Below, piece by piece: positions 34,528-42,118 of a stretch of DNA of 47,492 bases. The translations under genes were made by a program, and so were the position numbers. The notes beneath the pieces were generated by a model. The model saw nothing but the letters and a program-made list of their open reading frames with translations, was not told where the DNA came from and made no database searches. Source of the stretch: Ruminococcus flavefaciens (GTDB lineage Bacteria > Bacillota > Clostridia > Oscillospirales > Ruminococcaceae); assembly GCA_902777125.1 (NCBI GenBank), contig CACYSQ010000016.1:1-47492 (forward strand), written 5' to 3'. Each line of letters begins with the position of its first letter. Within the stretch, counting starts at the first letter, position 1.

Positions 34528-35649
34528 ATGAGCGTAAATTATAATGTTTTAGGACTTATCTTTGCAAGTATGCACGATTCATATGTCAGCGAGCTCACAA
34601 AGCAGCGGACTATGGGTTCAATACCTTTCGGGGGACGTTACAGACTTATCGACTTCCCGCTGTCGAATATGGTAAATTCAAGCGTTGCAGAGGTCGGAGT
34701 TATCACTAAGTCTAATTACGGTTCGCTCCTCGATCATCTCGGATCAGGACGCGATTGGGATCTTTCCCGTAAGAAGGGCGGTCTGCACCTTCTTCCGCCT
34801 TACAGTCAGACCGGCGGCATCTACAAGGGAAGGCTCGATGCTCTCAACAATGTCTGGAGCTTCGTTGAGCATTCCTCAGCAAAGTATGTGATAATGTCCA
34901 ACTGCGACATCATCACAACTATAGATTTCAACCCGATCTTGAAGCAGCATATGGCTAATGAAGCCGATATCACGCTGATCTACAGCAAGGGTCTCTACGA
35001 CTGCGAGAAGAATTCCTGCGCTACCATGCTCGAATTCTCCGAGGATAACCGCCTCAAGGACGTTCTCGTAAATCCGCAGATATCCGGCGAATGCAATATG
35101 TGGCTCGAGAGCTTCATCATCAGCAAGGACTTCCTCAAGAAGATAGTTTTCGAGGCTGCAAGCCGCAATCAGTACAGCTTCACCCGCGAGATCTTGCAGG
35201 GCAAAAAGGACGAGTACAAGATAATGGGTTATGAGCACAAGGACTTCTTCACAAGGATAGACAGTGTTCAGAACTACTATCAGGCAAATATGCTCCTCCT
35301 TGATTCCAAAAAGAGGAATGCGCTGTTCAAGCCCAATCTTCCGGTATATACCAAGATAGGCGACAACGGTCCTGTTAAGTACGGCCTTGAATCCAACGTC
35401 AAGAACTCCCTCATTGCAGACGGCTGCATCATCGAGGGTACTGTCGAGAACTCCATACTCTTCAGAGGCGTTAAGGTCGGAAAGGGTACTGTTGTGAAGA
35501 ACTGTGTTCTCCTTCAGAGCACAAAAATAGGAAACAAGTGCAATATCTCATATGTTATAACCGATAAGAATGTTGAGATAAGCAGCGATAAGGTTCTGAC
35601 AGGTTCGGAGACCTATCCGCTGTACATCGGTAAGGACGGAAAAATTTAA
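34528..35649 (+). CDS. glgD: ADP-glucose pyrophosphorylase GlgD (regulatory) subunit
   Basis: The 373 residues are homologous to GlgC through the phosphate-binding [40 protein letters not shown] and the C-terminal beta-helix, but the GGxGxRL nucleotidyl-transfer loop is absent; the N terminus reads LGLIFASMHDSYVSELTKQRTM instead. In Firmicutes such GlgD proteins form heteromers with GlgC and raise its activity, and that role is inferred here. ATG 34528 follows CGGAGGAG. It lies between glgC and glgA. Confidence 0.94.
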   Translation: MSVNYNVLGLIFASMHDSYVSELTKQRTMGSIPFGGRYRLIDFPLSNMVNSSVAEVGVITKSNYGSLLDHLGSGRDWDLSRKKGGLHLLPPYSQTGGIYKGRLDALNNVWSFVEHSSAKYVIMSNCDIITTIDFNPILKQHMANEADITLIYSKGLYDCEKNSCATMLEFSEDNRLKDVLVNPQISGECNMWLESFIISKDFLKKIVFEAASRNQYSFTREILQGKKDEYKIMGYEHKDFFTRIDSVQNYYQANMLLLDSKKRNALFKPNLPVYTKIGDNGPVKYGLESNVKNSLIADGCIIEGTVENSILFRGVKVGKGTVVKNCVLLQSTKIGNKCNISYVITDKNVEISSDKVLTGSETYPLYIGKDGKI

Positions 35650-35665
35650 ACGGCGGTGATCGGCT

Positions 35666-37087
35666 ATGAAAGTATTATTTGCTTCAAGTGAAGCTGTACC
35701 GTTCGCAGCCTCGGGCGGACTCGCAGACGTTGTAGGCTCTCTGCCGAAAACAATAAGCGCTGCCGGACATGAGTGCTGTATCGTGATACCGCTTTACAAG
35801 AGCATAAGCCCGGAATTCCGCGAAAAAATGACGTTTGTCAAGAATATCACTGTTGACGTCTCATGGCGCAAGCAGTACTGCGGAATATTTGAATCCGAGT
35901 GGAACGGCATAACCTACTACTTCATTGATAATGAATACTATTTCTCGCGTGACGGTCTGTACGGCTTCTATGACGACTGCGAAAGATTTGTATTTTTCGA
36001 CAGGGCAGTTCTTGAAATGCTGAAATATATCGACTTCAAGCCTGATATAATTCATTCAAACGACTGGCAGACCGCACTGATACCTGTTTACTACAACGTT
36101 TACTATAAGTATCAGCAGGGCTATGACGGCATAAAGAACGTCTTTACTATCCATAACATCGAGTATCAGGGCAAATACGGCAAGGAGATACTCAATGAGG
36201 TCATGGGTATTCCGATGTATAACGCGAATATCCTCGAATATGACGGCTACATCAATATGATGAAGGGCGCTATCGAGGCTGCCGACCGCATAACAACGGT
36301 AAGTCCGAGCTATGCGTGGGAGATACTCGACCCGTGGTACGCACACGGTCTCGACCGCATTCTTGTGACAAAGCAGTATAAGCTCCGCGGCATACTCAAC
36401 GGCATCGACACTGAGCTTTATTCGCCTGAGAGCGATCCGGTCATCGCGGGACACTATTCCGCGTCAGACCATTCCGGAAAGGCTCTCTGCAAGAAGGCTC
36501 TCTGTGCCGAGCTTGGTCTTGAGGAGGGCGATGAGCCGATAATCGGTATCGTTTCACGTTTTGTAAATCACAAGGGCATCGACCTCATACGCTGCGTTCT
36601 CGAGGAGATAGTGGCAATGGGCATGAAATTTGCAGTTCTCGGTGCGGGTGAGAAGATCTATGAGGACTTCTTCCGCGAAATGGCTGCACGTTATCCCGGA
36701 AAAGTATCAGTAACGCTCGGCTTCGTACCGGAACTTTCGCGCAAGATATATGCCGGCTCGGATATGTTCCTGATGCCTTCACAGAGCGAGCCCTGCGGAC
36801 TTGCACAGCTTATCGCAATGAGGTACGGAACAATACCGATAGTCCGTGAGACCGGCGGTCTCCGTGATACCGTCCGCGACAACGGCGGTGCAAACGGCAA
36901 CGGCTTCTCGTTCAAGACCTACAACGCAAACGATATGCTCGACGCGATCCGCCGTGCAAAGCGTGACTATGAGAACAAGCCGGTGTGGGAGGCTCTTATG
37001 ACCAATGCGATGAACTGCGACTATAGCTGGAAGGCTTCCGCTGACATCTACATTGAGAATTATAATGAGCTTATAAGTCAGAGATAA
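35666..37087 (+). CDS. glgA: Glycogen synthase (GT5)
   Basis: Transfers glucose from ADP-glucose to the growing alpha-1,4 chain. The 473-residue protein begins MKVLFASSEAVPF and has HSNDWQTALIP, VFTIHNIEYQGKYG, TVSPSYAWEI, NGIDTELYSPESD, the VSRFVNHKG segment and the retaining-GT E-x7-E region around PSQSEPCGLAQLIAMRYG. The N-terminal K-x-G-G-L motif reads A-S-G-G-L, so the usual lysine at about position 15 is alanine. Last gene of the glg operon, followed at once by a terminator. No glgP phosphorylase is in the window. Confidence 0.95.
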   Translation: MKVLFASSEAVPFAASGGLADVVGSLPKTISAAGHECCIVIPLYKSISPEFREKMTFVKNITVDVSWRKQYCGIFESEWNGITYYFIDNEYYFSRDGLYGFYDDCERFVFFDRAVLEMLKYIDFKPDIIHSNDWQTALIPVYYNVYYKYQQGYDGIKNVFTIHNIEYQGKYGKEILNEVMGIPMYNANILEYDGYINMMKGAIEAADRITTVSPSYAWEILDPWYAHGLDRILVTKQYKLRGILNGIDTELYSPESDPVIAGHYSASDHSGKALCKKALCAELGLEEGDEPIIGIVSRFVNHKGIDLIRCVLEEIVAMGMKFAVLGAGEKIYEDFFREMAARYPGKVSVTLGFVPELSRKIYAGSDMFLMPSQSEPCGLAQLIAMRYGTIPIVRETGGLRDTVRDNGGANGNGFSFKTYNANDMLDAIRRAKRDYENKPVWEALMTNAMNCDYSWKASADIYIENYNELISQR

Positions 37088-37091
37088 AAGC

Positions 37092-37119
37092 AAGGGCGTG
37101 ATGAACTCACGCCCTTTTT
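37092..37119 (+). terminator. Terminator of the glg operon
   Basis: GGGCGTGA (37094-37101) pairs perfectly with TCACGCCC (37107-37114), loop TGAAC, followed by TTTTT (37115-37119). It starts seven bases after glgA. Confidence 0.93.
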
Positions 37120-37122
37120 GCT

Positions 37123-37154
37123 GCAAAAAAACACCTCCCATAAGGGAGGCGTGT
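37123..37154 (-). terminator. Terminator of the copper-chaperone unit
   Basis: Read on the minus strand, CCTCCC-TTAT-GGGAGG with flanking ACAC/GTGT pairs ends in a run of T (the A tract at 37124-37131 on the plus strand). It lies ten bases after the minus-strand gene ending at 37164 and back to back with the glg terminator. Confidence 0.85.
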
Positions 37155-37163
37155 CTTTTGTTC

Positions 37164-37421
37164 TTATTTCTTTCTGAAAAGTGAGAAGCCTTTCTTCTCA
37201 TAAGGCTCAGAGGTGATACCGAGAACCTTGTAGCCGGTTTTTTCGACTGCCTCGCGGAGCTTTGCTTCGTCGGGAACATCATCTGTAACGATAACTGATT
37301 CGCCGGATCTGTGGGAGGAGCTGACCTTTTTGACCTTTACAGCATTGCGTACAGCGTCATTCACATGAGCCTCGCACATTCCGCACATCATACCGTCGAT
37401 CTTCATTACAGTTTTAGTCAT
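37164..37421 (-). CDS. Heavy-metal-associated (copper chaperone-like) protein
   Basis: An 85-residue HMA-fold protein with the metal-binding M-x-C-x-x-C motif in KIDGMMCGMCEAHVNDAVR (about 8-26) and the typical KVSSSHRSGESVIV and LREAVEKTGYKV continuation; the tail FSLFRKK is basic. It probably binds and passes Cu(I), like CopZ; the metal is inferred from the family. ATG 37421 is chosen over longer in-frame starts because the family fold starts there and GGGAGA lies upstream. It overlaps the preceding small ORF by eight bases. No copper ATPase gene is visible nearby. Confidence 0.88.
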   Translation of the reverse strand: MTKTVMKIDGMMCGMCEAHVNDAVRNAVKVKKVSSSHRSGESVIVTDDVPDEAKLREAVEKTGYKVLGITSEPYEKKGFSLFRKK

Positions 37422-37566
37422 TTTTATCTTTGTCTCCCTTCTTGCAGTTCCTTTTGCGTGAACTGCCCTTGAAAGCCGATTTACCGATCCTGCCGTTTGT
37501 TGCGGCAACGGCAATTACAGCGGAAACTGCGAGCCAGAAATCGGTAGAATAGACAACACCGTCCAT
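37414..37566 (-). CDS. 50-residue small membrane peptide upstream of the metal-binding gene
   Basis: Not recognised. The frame starts at ATG 37566, codes for an N-terminal hydrophobic helix (about 9-23, FWLAVSAVIAVAATN) and then a strongly basic tail with one cysteine (KRNCKKGDKDKND), and stops at 37414, eight bases inside the next gene. The layout is like the short FeoB-associated and similar membrane peptides that sit beside metal genes. Support comes from a promoter at 37621-37649 that transcribes it first and from the overlapping stop/start; the ribosome site (AAGG, about 12 bases away) is weak. Confidence 0.6.
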   Translation of the reverse strand: MDGVVYSTDFWLAVSAVIAVAATNGRIGKSAFKGSSRKRNCKKGDKDKND

Positions 37567-37620
37567 TGAAAAAAATTCCCTTCTTCCGAAAAAACGATAA
37601 GGTCATAGTCTGACAAAATT

Positions 37621-37649
37621 ATTTTATACCTTTTTAACAGCAAAGTCAA
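37621..37649 (-). promoter_or_regulatory. Promoter of the small peptide and metal-binding genes
   Basis: On the minus strand TTGACT (37644-37649) is 17 bp from TAAAAT (37621-37626). Transcription would start near 37614, at the edge of a small palindrome, GTCA-tagtc-TGAC (37602-37614), that may be an operator. Between here and the ackA terminator (37650-37750) no gene is seen. Confidence 0.75.
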
Positions 37650-37750
37650 TGAATTATGCTAAATTATTTCCAATAAGCCGTAAAATCAGCAATTTATGAT
37701 AATTTAACAGAAAAACCGTTCTATTTTTGTGCAACAAGTATATGCAATGT

Positions 37751-37780
37751 AAAAAAGCTCCGGAGCAATTTCCGGAGCTT
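37751..37780 (-). terminator. Terminator of ackA
   Basis: AAGCTCCGGA and TCCGGAGCTT (37755-37764 with 37771-37780) form a ten-base perfect stem around six bases. On the minus strand it runs into six T residues. It starts about 30 bases after the ackA stop. Confidence 0.9.
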
Positions 37781-37810
37781 TCTTGATTTAAGCGTAAAAA
37801 TGTGCTATAA

Positions 37811-39010
37811 TTACTTTGAGATGAGCTCGAGGGTATCTCTTGCGATGAGGAGCTCCTCATTTGTGGGAACGACCCATACCTCAACCTTGGAATCAGGAGT
37901 TGAGAGCTTGATGAGCTTGCCTCTTGTTGATCTGTTGAGTTCCTTGTCGATCTTGATGCCGAAGTAGTCCATATCTGTGCAGGCACCCTCACGGACCTCC
38001 CATGAGTTCTCACCGATACCGCCTGTAAAGAGGATAGCATCGAGACCGTTCATAGCAGCAGCGTAGGAACCGATGTACTTCCTGATCTCGTAAACGAGCA
38101 TATCGGAAACGAGCTGAGCTCTCTTGTTGCCCTCGTTAGCAGCGGACTGAACGTCACGGTTGTCAGAGCCAACGCCGGAAACTCCGAGGAAGCCTGACTT
38201 CTTGTTCATGTACTCGCTCATCTCGGAGGGAGTGAAGTGGTGCTTGTCAGCTACGAATGTAACAGCGGAGGGGTCAACGGCACCGGTTCTTGTACCCATA
38301 ACGACACCGTCAAGGGGAGTGAAGCCCATAGATGTATCAACGGACTTTCCGCCGTCAACAGCAGTGATGGAGGAACCGTTTCCGAGGTGGCAGGAAACGA
38401 TCTTGAGGTCCTTGACGTCCTTGCCCATAGCCTCAGCGAGAGCCTTTGAAACGAAGCGGTGAGAAGTGCCGTGGAAGCCGTACTTTCTTACATGGTAGTT
38501 CTCATAGTCATCGTAGGGGAGACCGAACATGAAAGCCTTGGGAGGCATTGTCTGGTGGAAAGCAGTGTCGAAAACGACTACCTGCGGAACGTTTGCAGGG
38601 ATAACGCTCTTGCAGGCACGGAGTGCGAGTGCGTGAGCGTGGTTATGTACGGGAGCAAGCTCACGGAGCTCGTCGATCTTGTCGATGACCTCGTCTGTAA
38701 CGAGAACGGACTTATCGAAAACGTCAGCGCCCTGTACTATACGGTGACCAACAGCGGAGATCTCGTCCATGCTGTCGATAACCTTTGCATCGCCTGTGGT
38801 AAGAGCCTCAACGAGCTTCATGAAAGCCTCTGTGTGGGTGGGGAAGGGGCAGTCCTGATCGAGAGTTCTGCCGTCGCTTGTCTTGTGAGCGATATGACCG
38901 TCGATACCGATACGGTCGCAGTTGCCCTTTGCGATAACGCTCTCATCGTCCATGTTGATGAGCTGATACTTCAGCGAGGAGCTGCCTGCGTTTACAACTA
39001 AGATTATCAT
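37811..39010 (-). CDS. ackA: Acetate kinase
   Basis: Interconverts acetyl phosphate plus ADP and acetate plus ATP, the ATP-forming end of acetate fermentation. The 399-residue ASKHA-fold protein opens with ILVVNAGSSSLKYQLI, and VGHRIVQGAD, FDTAFHQTMP, YGFHGTSHRFVS, SCHLGNGSSITAV, GTRTGAVDPS and FTGGIGENS follow. GAAAGGAA lies ahead of ATG 39010 on the minus strand. It has its own promoter and terminator; no phosphotransacetylase gene adjoins it. The divergent neighbour tmcAL uses acetate. Confidence 0.97.
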   Translation of the reverse strand: MIILVVNAGSSSLKYQLINMDDESVIAKGNCDRIGIDGHIAHKTSDGRTLDQDCPFPTHTEAFMKLVEALTTGDAKVIDSMDEISAVGHRIVQGADVFDKSVLVTDEVIDKIDELRELAPVHNHAHALALRACKSVIPANVPQVVVFDTAFHQTMPPKAFMFGLPYDDYENYHVRKYGFHGTSHRFVSKALAEAMGKDVKDLKIVSCHLGNGSSITAVDGGKSVDTSMGFTPLDGVVMGTRTGAVDPSAVTFVADKHHFTPSEMSEYMNKKSGFLGVSGVGSDNRDVQSAANEGNKRAQLVSDMLVYEIRKYIGSYAAAMNGLDAILFTGGIGENSWEVREGACTDMDYFGIKIDKELNRSTRGKLIKLSTPDSKVEVWVVPTNEELLIARDTLELISK

Positions 39011-39048
39011 ATATGCAAATTCCTTTCAAAAAAATTATTGCATATATA

Positions 39049-39076
39049 ATTATATACCATTTTCGGAAAATTGCAA
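39049..39076 (-). promoter_or_regulatory. Promoter of ackA
   Basis: On the minus strand TTGCAA (39071-39076) is 16 bp from TATAAT (39049-39054), about 40 bases before the ackA start. The -35 is moderate. The remaining sequence up to 39235 shows no gene and no clear plus-strand promoter for tmcAL. Confidence 0.65.
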
Positions 39077-39235
39077 GTCTTTTTTGCAAATTTTCCCTTT
39101 CCCGAAGCCGGAATGATTTAAAATCCGGCAAATGGGACAAAATATAGCCTGATTTTTTCATTCTGTTGATTATAAAGCTCAAAGTTGATGAAATATTCAT
39201 GAAATCCATTGATTATTTTAAGGAGAGGTAGTAAA

Positions 39236-40438
39236 ATGAAAGTAAGCGGCATTATCTGCGAATACAACCCATTTCACAACGGTCACCTCTATCACATCAG
39301 GGAGACAAGGCGGAACGGTGCCACACACATCGCTGCTGTAATGAGCGGGAGCTTCGTCCAGAGGGGCGATACCGCGCTCATGGACAAGCTCGAACGCGCA
39401 AGGCTCGCGGTACGTTCGGGAGCAGACCTCGTTATCGAGCTCCCGGTACAGTATTGCCTTTCGTCGGCAGAGTATTTCGCCGCAGGTGCAGTGTACCTGC
39501 TGAACAGCCTCGGAGCAGTCGATGAGCTGTCGTTCGGAAGCGAATGCGGAAGCACAGAAATGCTGTCCCGTGCGCTTGAAGCCGTGGAGAAAACGGCTGA
39601 TGAACACGCAGATGATATACGCTTGATAATGGAAAAGGGCTACACCTACCCGAGAGCCCTTACCTCTGTGATAAATGGCTGCGACCCGGGGATAGGCGCA
39701 GTGATATCAGAGCCGAACAATCTTCTTGCGATCGAATATATGAAGGCGCTGAAAAGGTTTTCGTCAAAGATGCAGCCCTTCACAGTGAAGCGTGTGAACG
39801 CCTCCCACGACAGTGATGAACCGGAGGGCGTTTTTGCAAGCGCTTCCTATATCCGCGAACAGCTTGCCGGCGGGAAGGACGTTTCCGCAGTAAGCAGTTA
39901 CACAACTCCGATGTGGGCAGAGGCTATAGCCGATGCGATGAGCAGGGGAGAGACAGCTTCTATCCAGCGTCTTGAAAGAGTAATGCTGTACAAGCTGCGG
40001 ACCTCCTCGCCGGAGGAAATAGCTGCCCTCAACGATGTCGGGCAGGGTCTCGAACACAGGATATACGGTGCAAGAATGGCAGGCTCGCTCGATGAGCTTC
40101 TGTTTACTGTTAAAACAAAGAGATATACAATGTCAAGGATAAGACGGATAATGCTTTCCCTCCTCATAGGGATAACGAGGGAGGACATGAAGCAGCTCCC
40201 GCCATACGGACGCATACTCGCGTTCAACGACCGCGGCAGGGAGATACTCGCCCGTGCAAAGGACAATGCGGCGATACCCTATGCTTCGTCTATTGCAAAG
40301 CTCTCACAGCTCGGCGATACAGCCAAACGCTTTGCGGAGCTTGAGATAAGAGCCTCCGACGTCTATGGACTTGCAATGGAGACAGTAAGCTCGGCACAGA
40401 AGGATTACAGGGCAAAAATCATGTTAGATATGGAGTAA
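39236..40438 (+). CDS. tmcAL: tRNA(Met) cytidine acetate ligase
   Basis: Makes N4-acetylcytidine at the wobble base of elongator tRNA-Met, activating acetate directly with ATP (formerly the YlbM family). The 400 residues have the nucleotidyltransferase start GIICEYNPFHNGHLYHI with the HNGH motif. VMSGSFVQRGD, KLERARLAVRSGADLVIELP, LSFGSECG and EPNNLLAIEY follow, and the C-terminal half ends in a helical tRNA-binding region. AAGGAGAGG precedes ATG 39236. It heads a group with other RNA-modification genes and is divergent from ackA. Confidence 0.93.
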   Translation: MKVSGIICEYNPFHNGHLYHIRETRRNGATHIAAVMSGSFVQRGDTALMDKLERARLAVRSGADLVIELPVQYCLSSAEYFAAGAVYLLNSLGAVDELSFGSECGSTEMLSRALEAVEKTADEHADDIRLIMEKGYTYPRALTSVINGCDPGIGAVISEPNNLLAIEYMKALKRFSSKMQPFTVKRVNASHDSDEPEGVFASASYIREQLAGGKDVSAVSSYTTPMWAEAIADAMSRGETASIQRLERVMLYKLRTSSPEEIAALNDVGQGLEHRIYGARMAGSLDELLFTVKTKRYTMSRIRRIMLSLLIGITREDMKQLPPYGRILAFNDRGREILARAKDNAAIPYASSIAKLSQLGDTAKRFAELEIRASDVYGLAMETVSSAQKDYRAKIMLDME

Positions 40439-40443
40439 ACTTA

Positions 40444-41448
40444 ATGAAAGGAAATTTCCTGAAAACAACAGCGGCAGCGGCTATGGCAGCTGCGCTTCTC
40501 TCATCATGCTCACAGGTCATAGGCAATACCGCAGGTCAGAGCTATACCGGCGGCGGCAATTCCTCCGGAGAGGCTGCTGATACGCCGGACACAACAGATA
40601 CAACGGATACAGAGAAAAGAAGCGTTCCGGCTTCGGAAAACGAAGCTGAGCCTGTTACCGAACCCTTCTCGCTCGATGTAAGCGTACCGGAGGTTTACAA
40701 GCTCAAAGGCAGTACCGTTATCGAGGGCTTTGAAGCTGTGATGCAGGAGCCGGAGCTTCCTACAGGCTGTGAGGTCACTTCGCTGACCGCTCTGCTCAAT
40801 TACCTCGGCTTTGACATCGACAAGCTCACGCTTTGCGATAATTTCATGCCAATTTCGCTTTCCGGCGAGGTGGTCATGAACGAGGCTTATGTCGGAAATC
40901 CACGCTATGACGGCTTCGGCTGCAATGCGAACGTCATGGTACAGACAGCGGACAAGTTCTTTGCATCGGTGGATTCGCCCTGCTATGCAGTTGACCTCAC
41001 AGGCTTGGAGCTGAATGCACTTTTATGGCAGATTGACAACGGCAGACCTGTCATGGCATGGTCAACTATCGACCTCACTGTCTCCTATCCGGAATTTGTC
41101 TGGAAAGCAGGCAACGGTCAAGACCTCATCTTCGACTGGTATCAGCACTGCATTGTGATCTACGGCTATGATCTGAGCAAGAACGAGATCTACGTTGCGG
41201 ATCCGTTAAAGGGCAACACCAGCTATTCTCTCGATCAGTTCGAGAATATATACGGTATAATGGGCAAACAGGCTGTGCTCATCTGCGGCGATTCCGAAAC
41301 AAAGGGACACCACATCACCACTGATGCGGAACGCGAAGTCACCATGAAGTCCCTCAATGAAATGGCCGAGAACGCGATACCCGGATATGTGTACGAGGAA
41401 GGCATGGAAGCTTACGAACAGCCTCTCCCAGAGGAAAAAAGTGAATGA
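40444..41448 (+). CDS. Lipoprotein with C39-like cysteine peptidase domain
   Basis: A signal peptide with lipobox LLSSC (Cys22) is followed by a Gly/Ser/Thr/Asp-rich linker with a PDTTDTTDTE run (to about 75) and a domain of the peptidase C39-like type (Peptidase_C39_2). The domain carries Cys109 in PTGCEVTSLTALLNYLG, His235 in WYQHCIVIYGYD and Asp253 in VADPLKG, a full Cys-His-Asp set. It is thus probably an active surface cysteine peptidase or amidase, not the ABC-coupled bacteriocin-processing kind; the substrate is unknown. It begins five bases after tmcAL and overlaps the HAD gene (ATGA). Confidence 0.82.
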   Translation: MKGNFLKTTAAAAMAAALLSSCSQVIGNTAGQSYTGGGNSSGEAADTPDTTDTTDTEKRSVPASENEAEPVTEPFSLDVSVPEVYKLKGSTVIEGFEAVMQEPELPTGCEVTSLTALLNYLGFDIDKLTLCDNFMPISLSGEVVMNEAYVGNPRYDGFGCNANVMVQTADKFFASVDSPCYAVDLTGLELNALLWQIDNGRPVMAWSTIDLTVSYPEFVWKAGNGQDLIFDWYQHCIVIYGYDLSKNEIYVADPLKGNTSYSLDQFENIYGIMGKQAVLICGDSETKGHHITTDAEREVTMKSLNEMAENAIPGYVYEEGMEAYEQPLPEEKSE

Positions 41449-42110
41449 TACGCGGAGTGATTTTCGATCTTGACGGCACTCTTATAGATTCAATGTCGGT
41501 ATGGAGCGATATCGACAGGAAATTTCTCGCCGAAAACGGCGTAGAGCCGCCGTCCTCCTATGACGTCACCGATGTTGTCCGCAAGATGACTATAGAACAG
41601 GCAGCACAGTTTTTCATCAACGAGTTCGGTATAGACCTGACGCCGGAACAGATAATCCGGCGTATCGGTGAGCTGGTCCGGATAGAGTATGAGGAGAATA
41701 TCCCGCTGAAGCCCGGCGTCAGGGAGCTTCTCGGAACGCTCGACAGCATGGGCATTCCCTGCGGCATCGCAACGGCTACCTACAGGGAGCTCGCGGAGGC
41801 TATTCTCCGCAGATGCGGCATATACGAAAGCTTCCGCTTCCTGCTGACGGACGCGGATTATCCGCGCGGAAAGAGCTGTCCCGAGATATACCTCGGAGCT
41901 TCAAGGCTCCTCGGAACTTCTCCGGAGGATACCCTCGTTGTCGAGGACTCCCTCCACTGCATAACCACAGCGGCAGGTGCAGGCTTTGTGACTGCGGCAG
42001 TATACGATGAGGCTTCCTCGGCTGAAAGCGGCGAGATACGCAGGAAAGCCGATCACTATGCCGGAAGTCTTTACGAAATAAAGGATATGATCGCTGCAAT
42101 GCGGTCGTGA
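41445..42110 (+). CDS. HAD-superfamily phosphatase, beta-phosphoglucomutase-like
   Basis: The 221 residues show the HAD motif I FDLDGTLIDSMSVW (Asp9 and Asp11), a helical cap like that of beta-phosphoglucomutase, motif II ATATY, the motif III lysine region YPRGKSCPEIYLGASRLLG, and motif IV VVEDSLHCITTAAGAG. Substrate unknown; sugar phosphates are usual for this clade. It overlaps the upstream peptidase gene by four bases and abuts mnmA. Confidence 0.88.
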   Translation: MIRGVIFDLDGTLIDSMSVWSDIDRKFLAENGVEPPSSYDVTDVVRKMTIEQAAQFFINEFGIDLTPEQIIRRIGELVRIEYEENIPLKPGVRELLGTLDSMGIPCGIATATYRELAEAILRRCGIYESFRFLLTDADYPRGKSCPEIYLGASRLLGTSPEDTLVVEDSLHCITTAAGAGFVTAAVYDEASSAESGEIRRKADHYAGSLYEIKDMIAAMRS

Positions 42111-42118
42111 GGTCAGAT

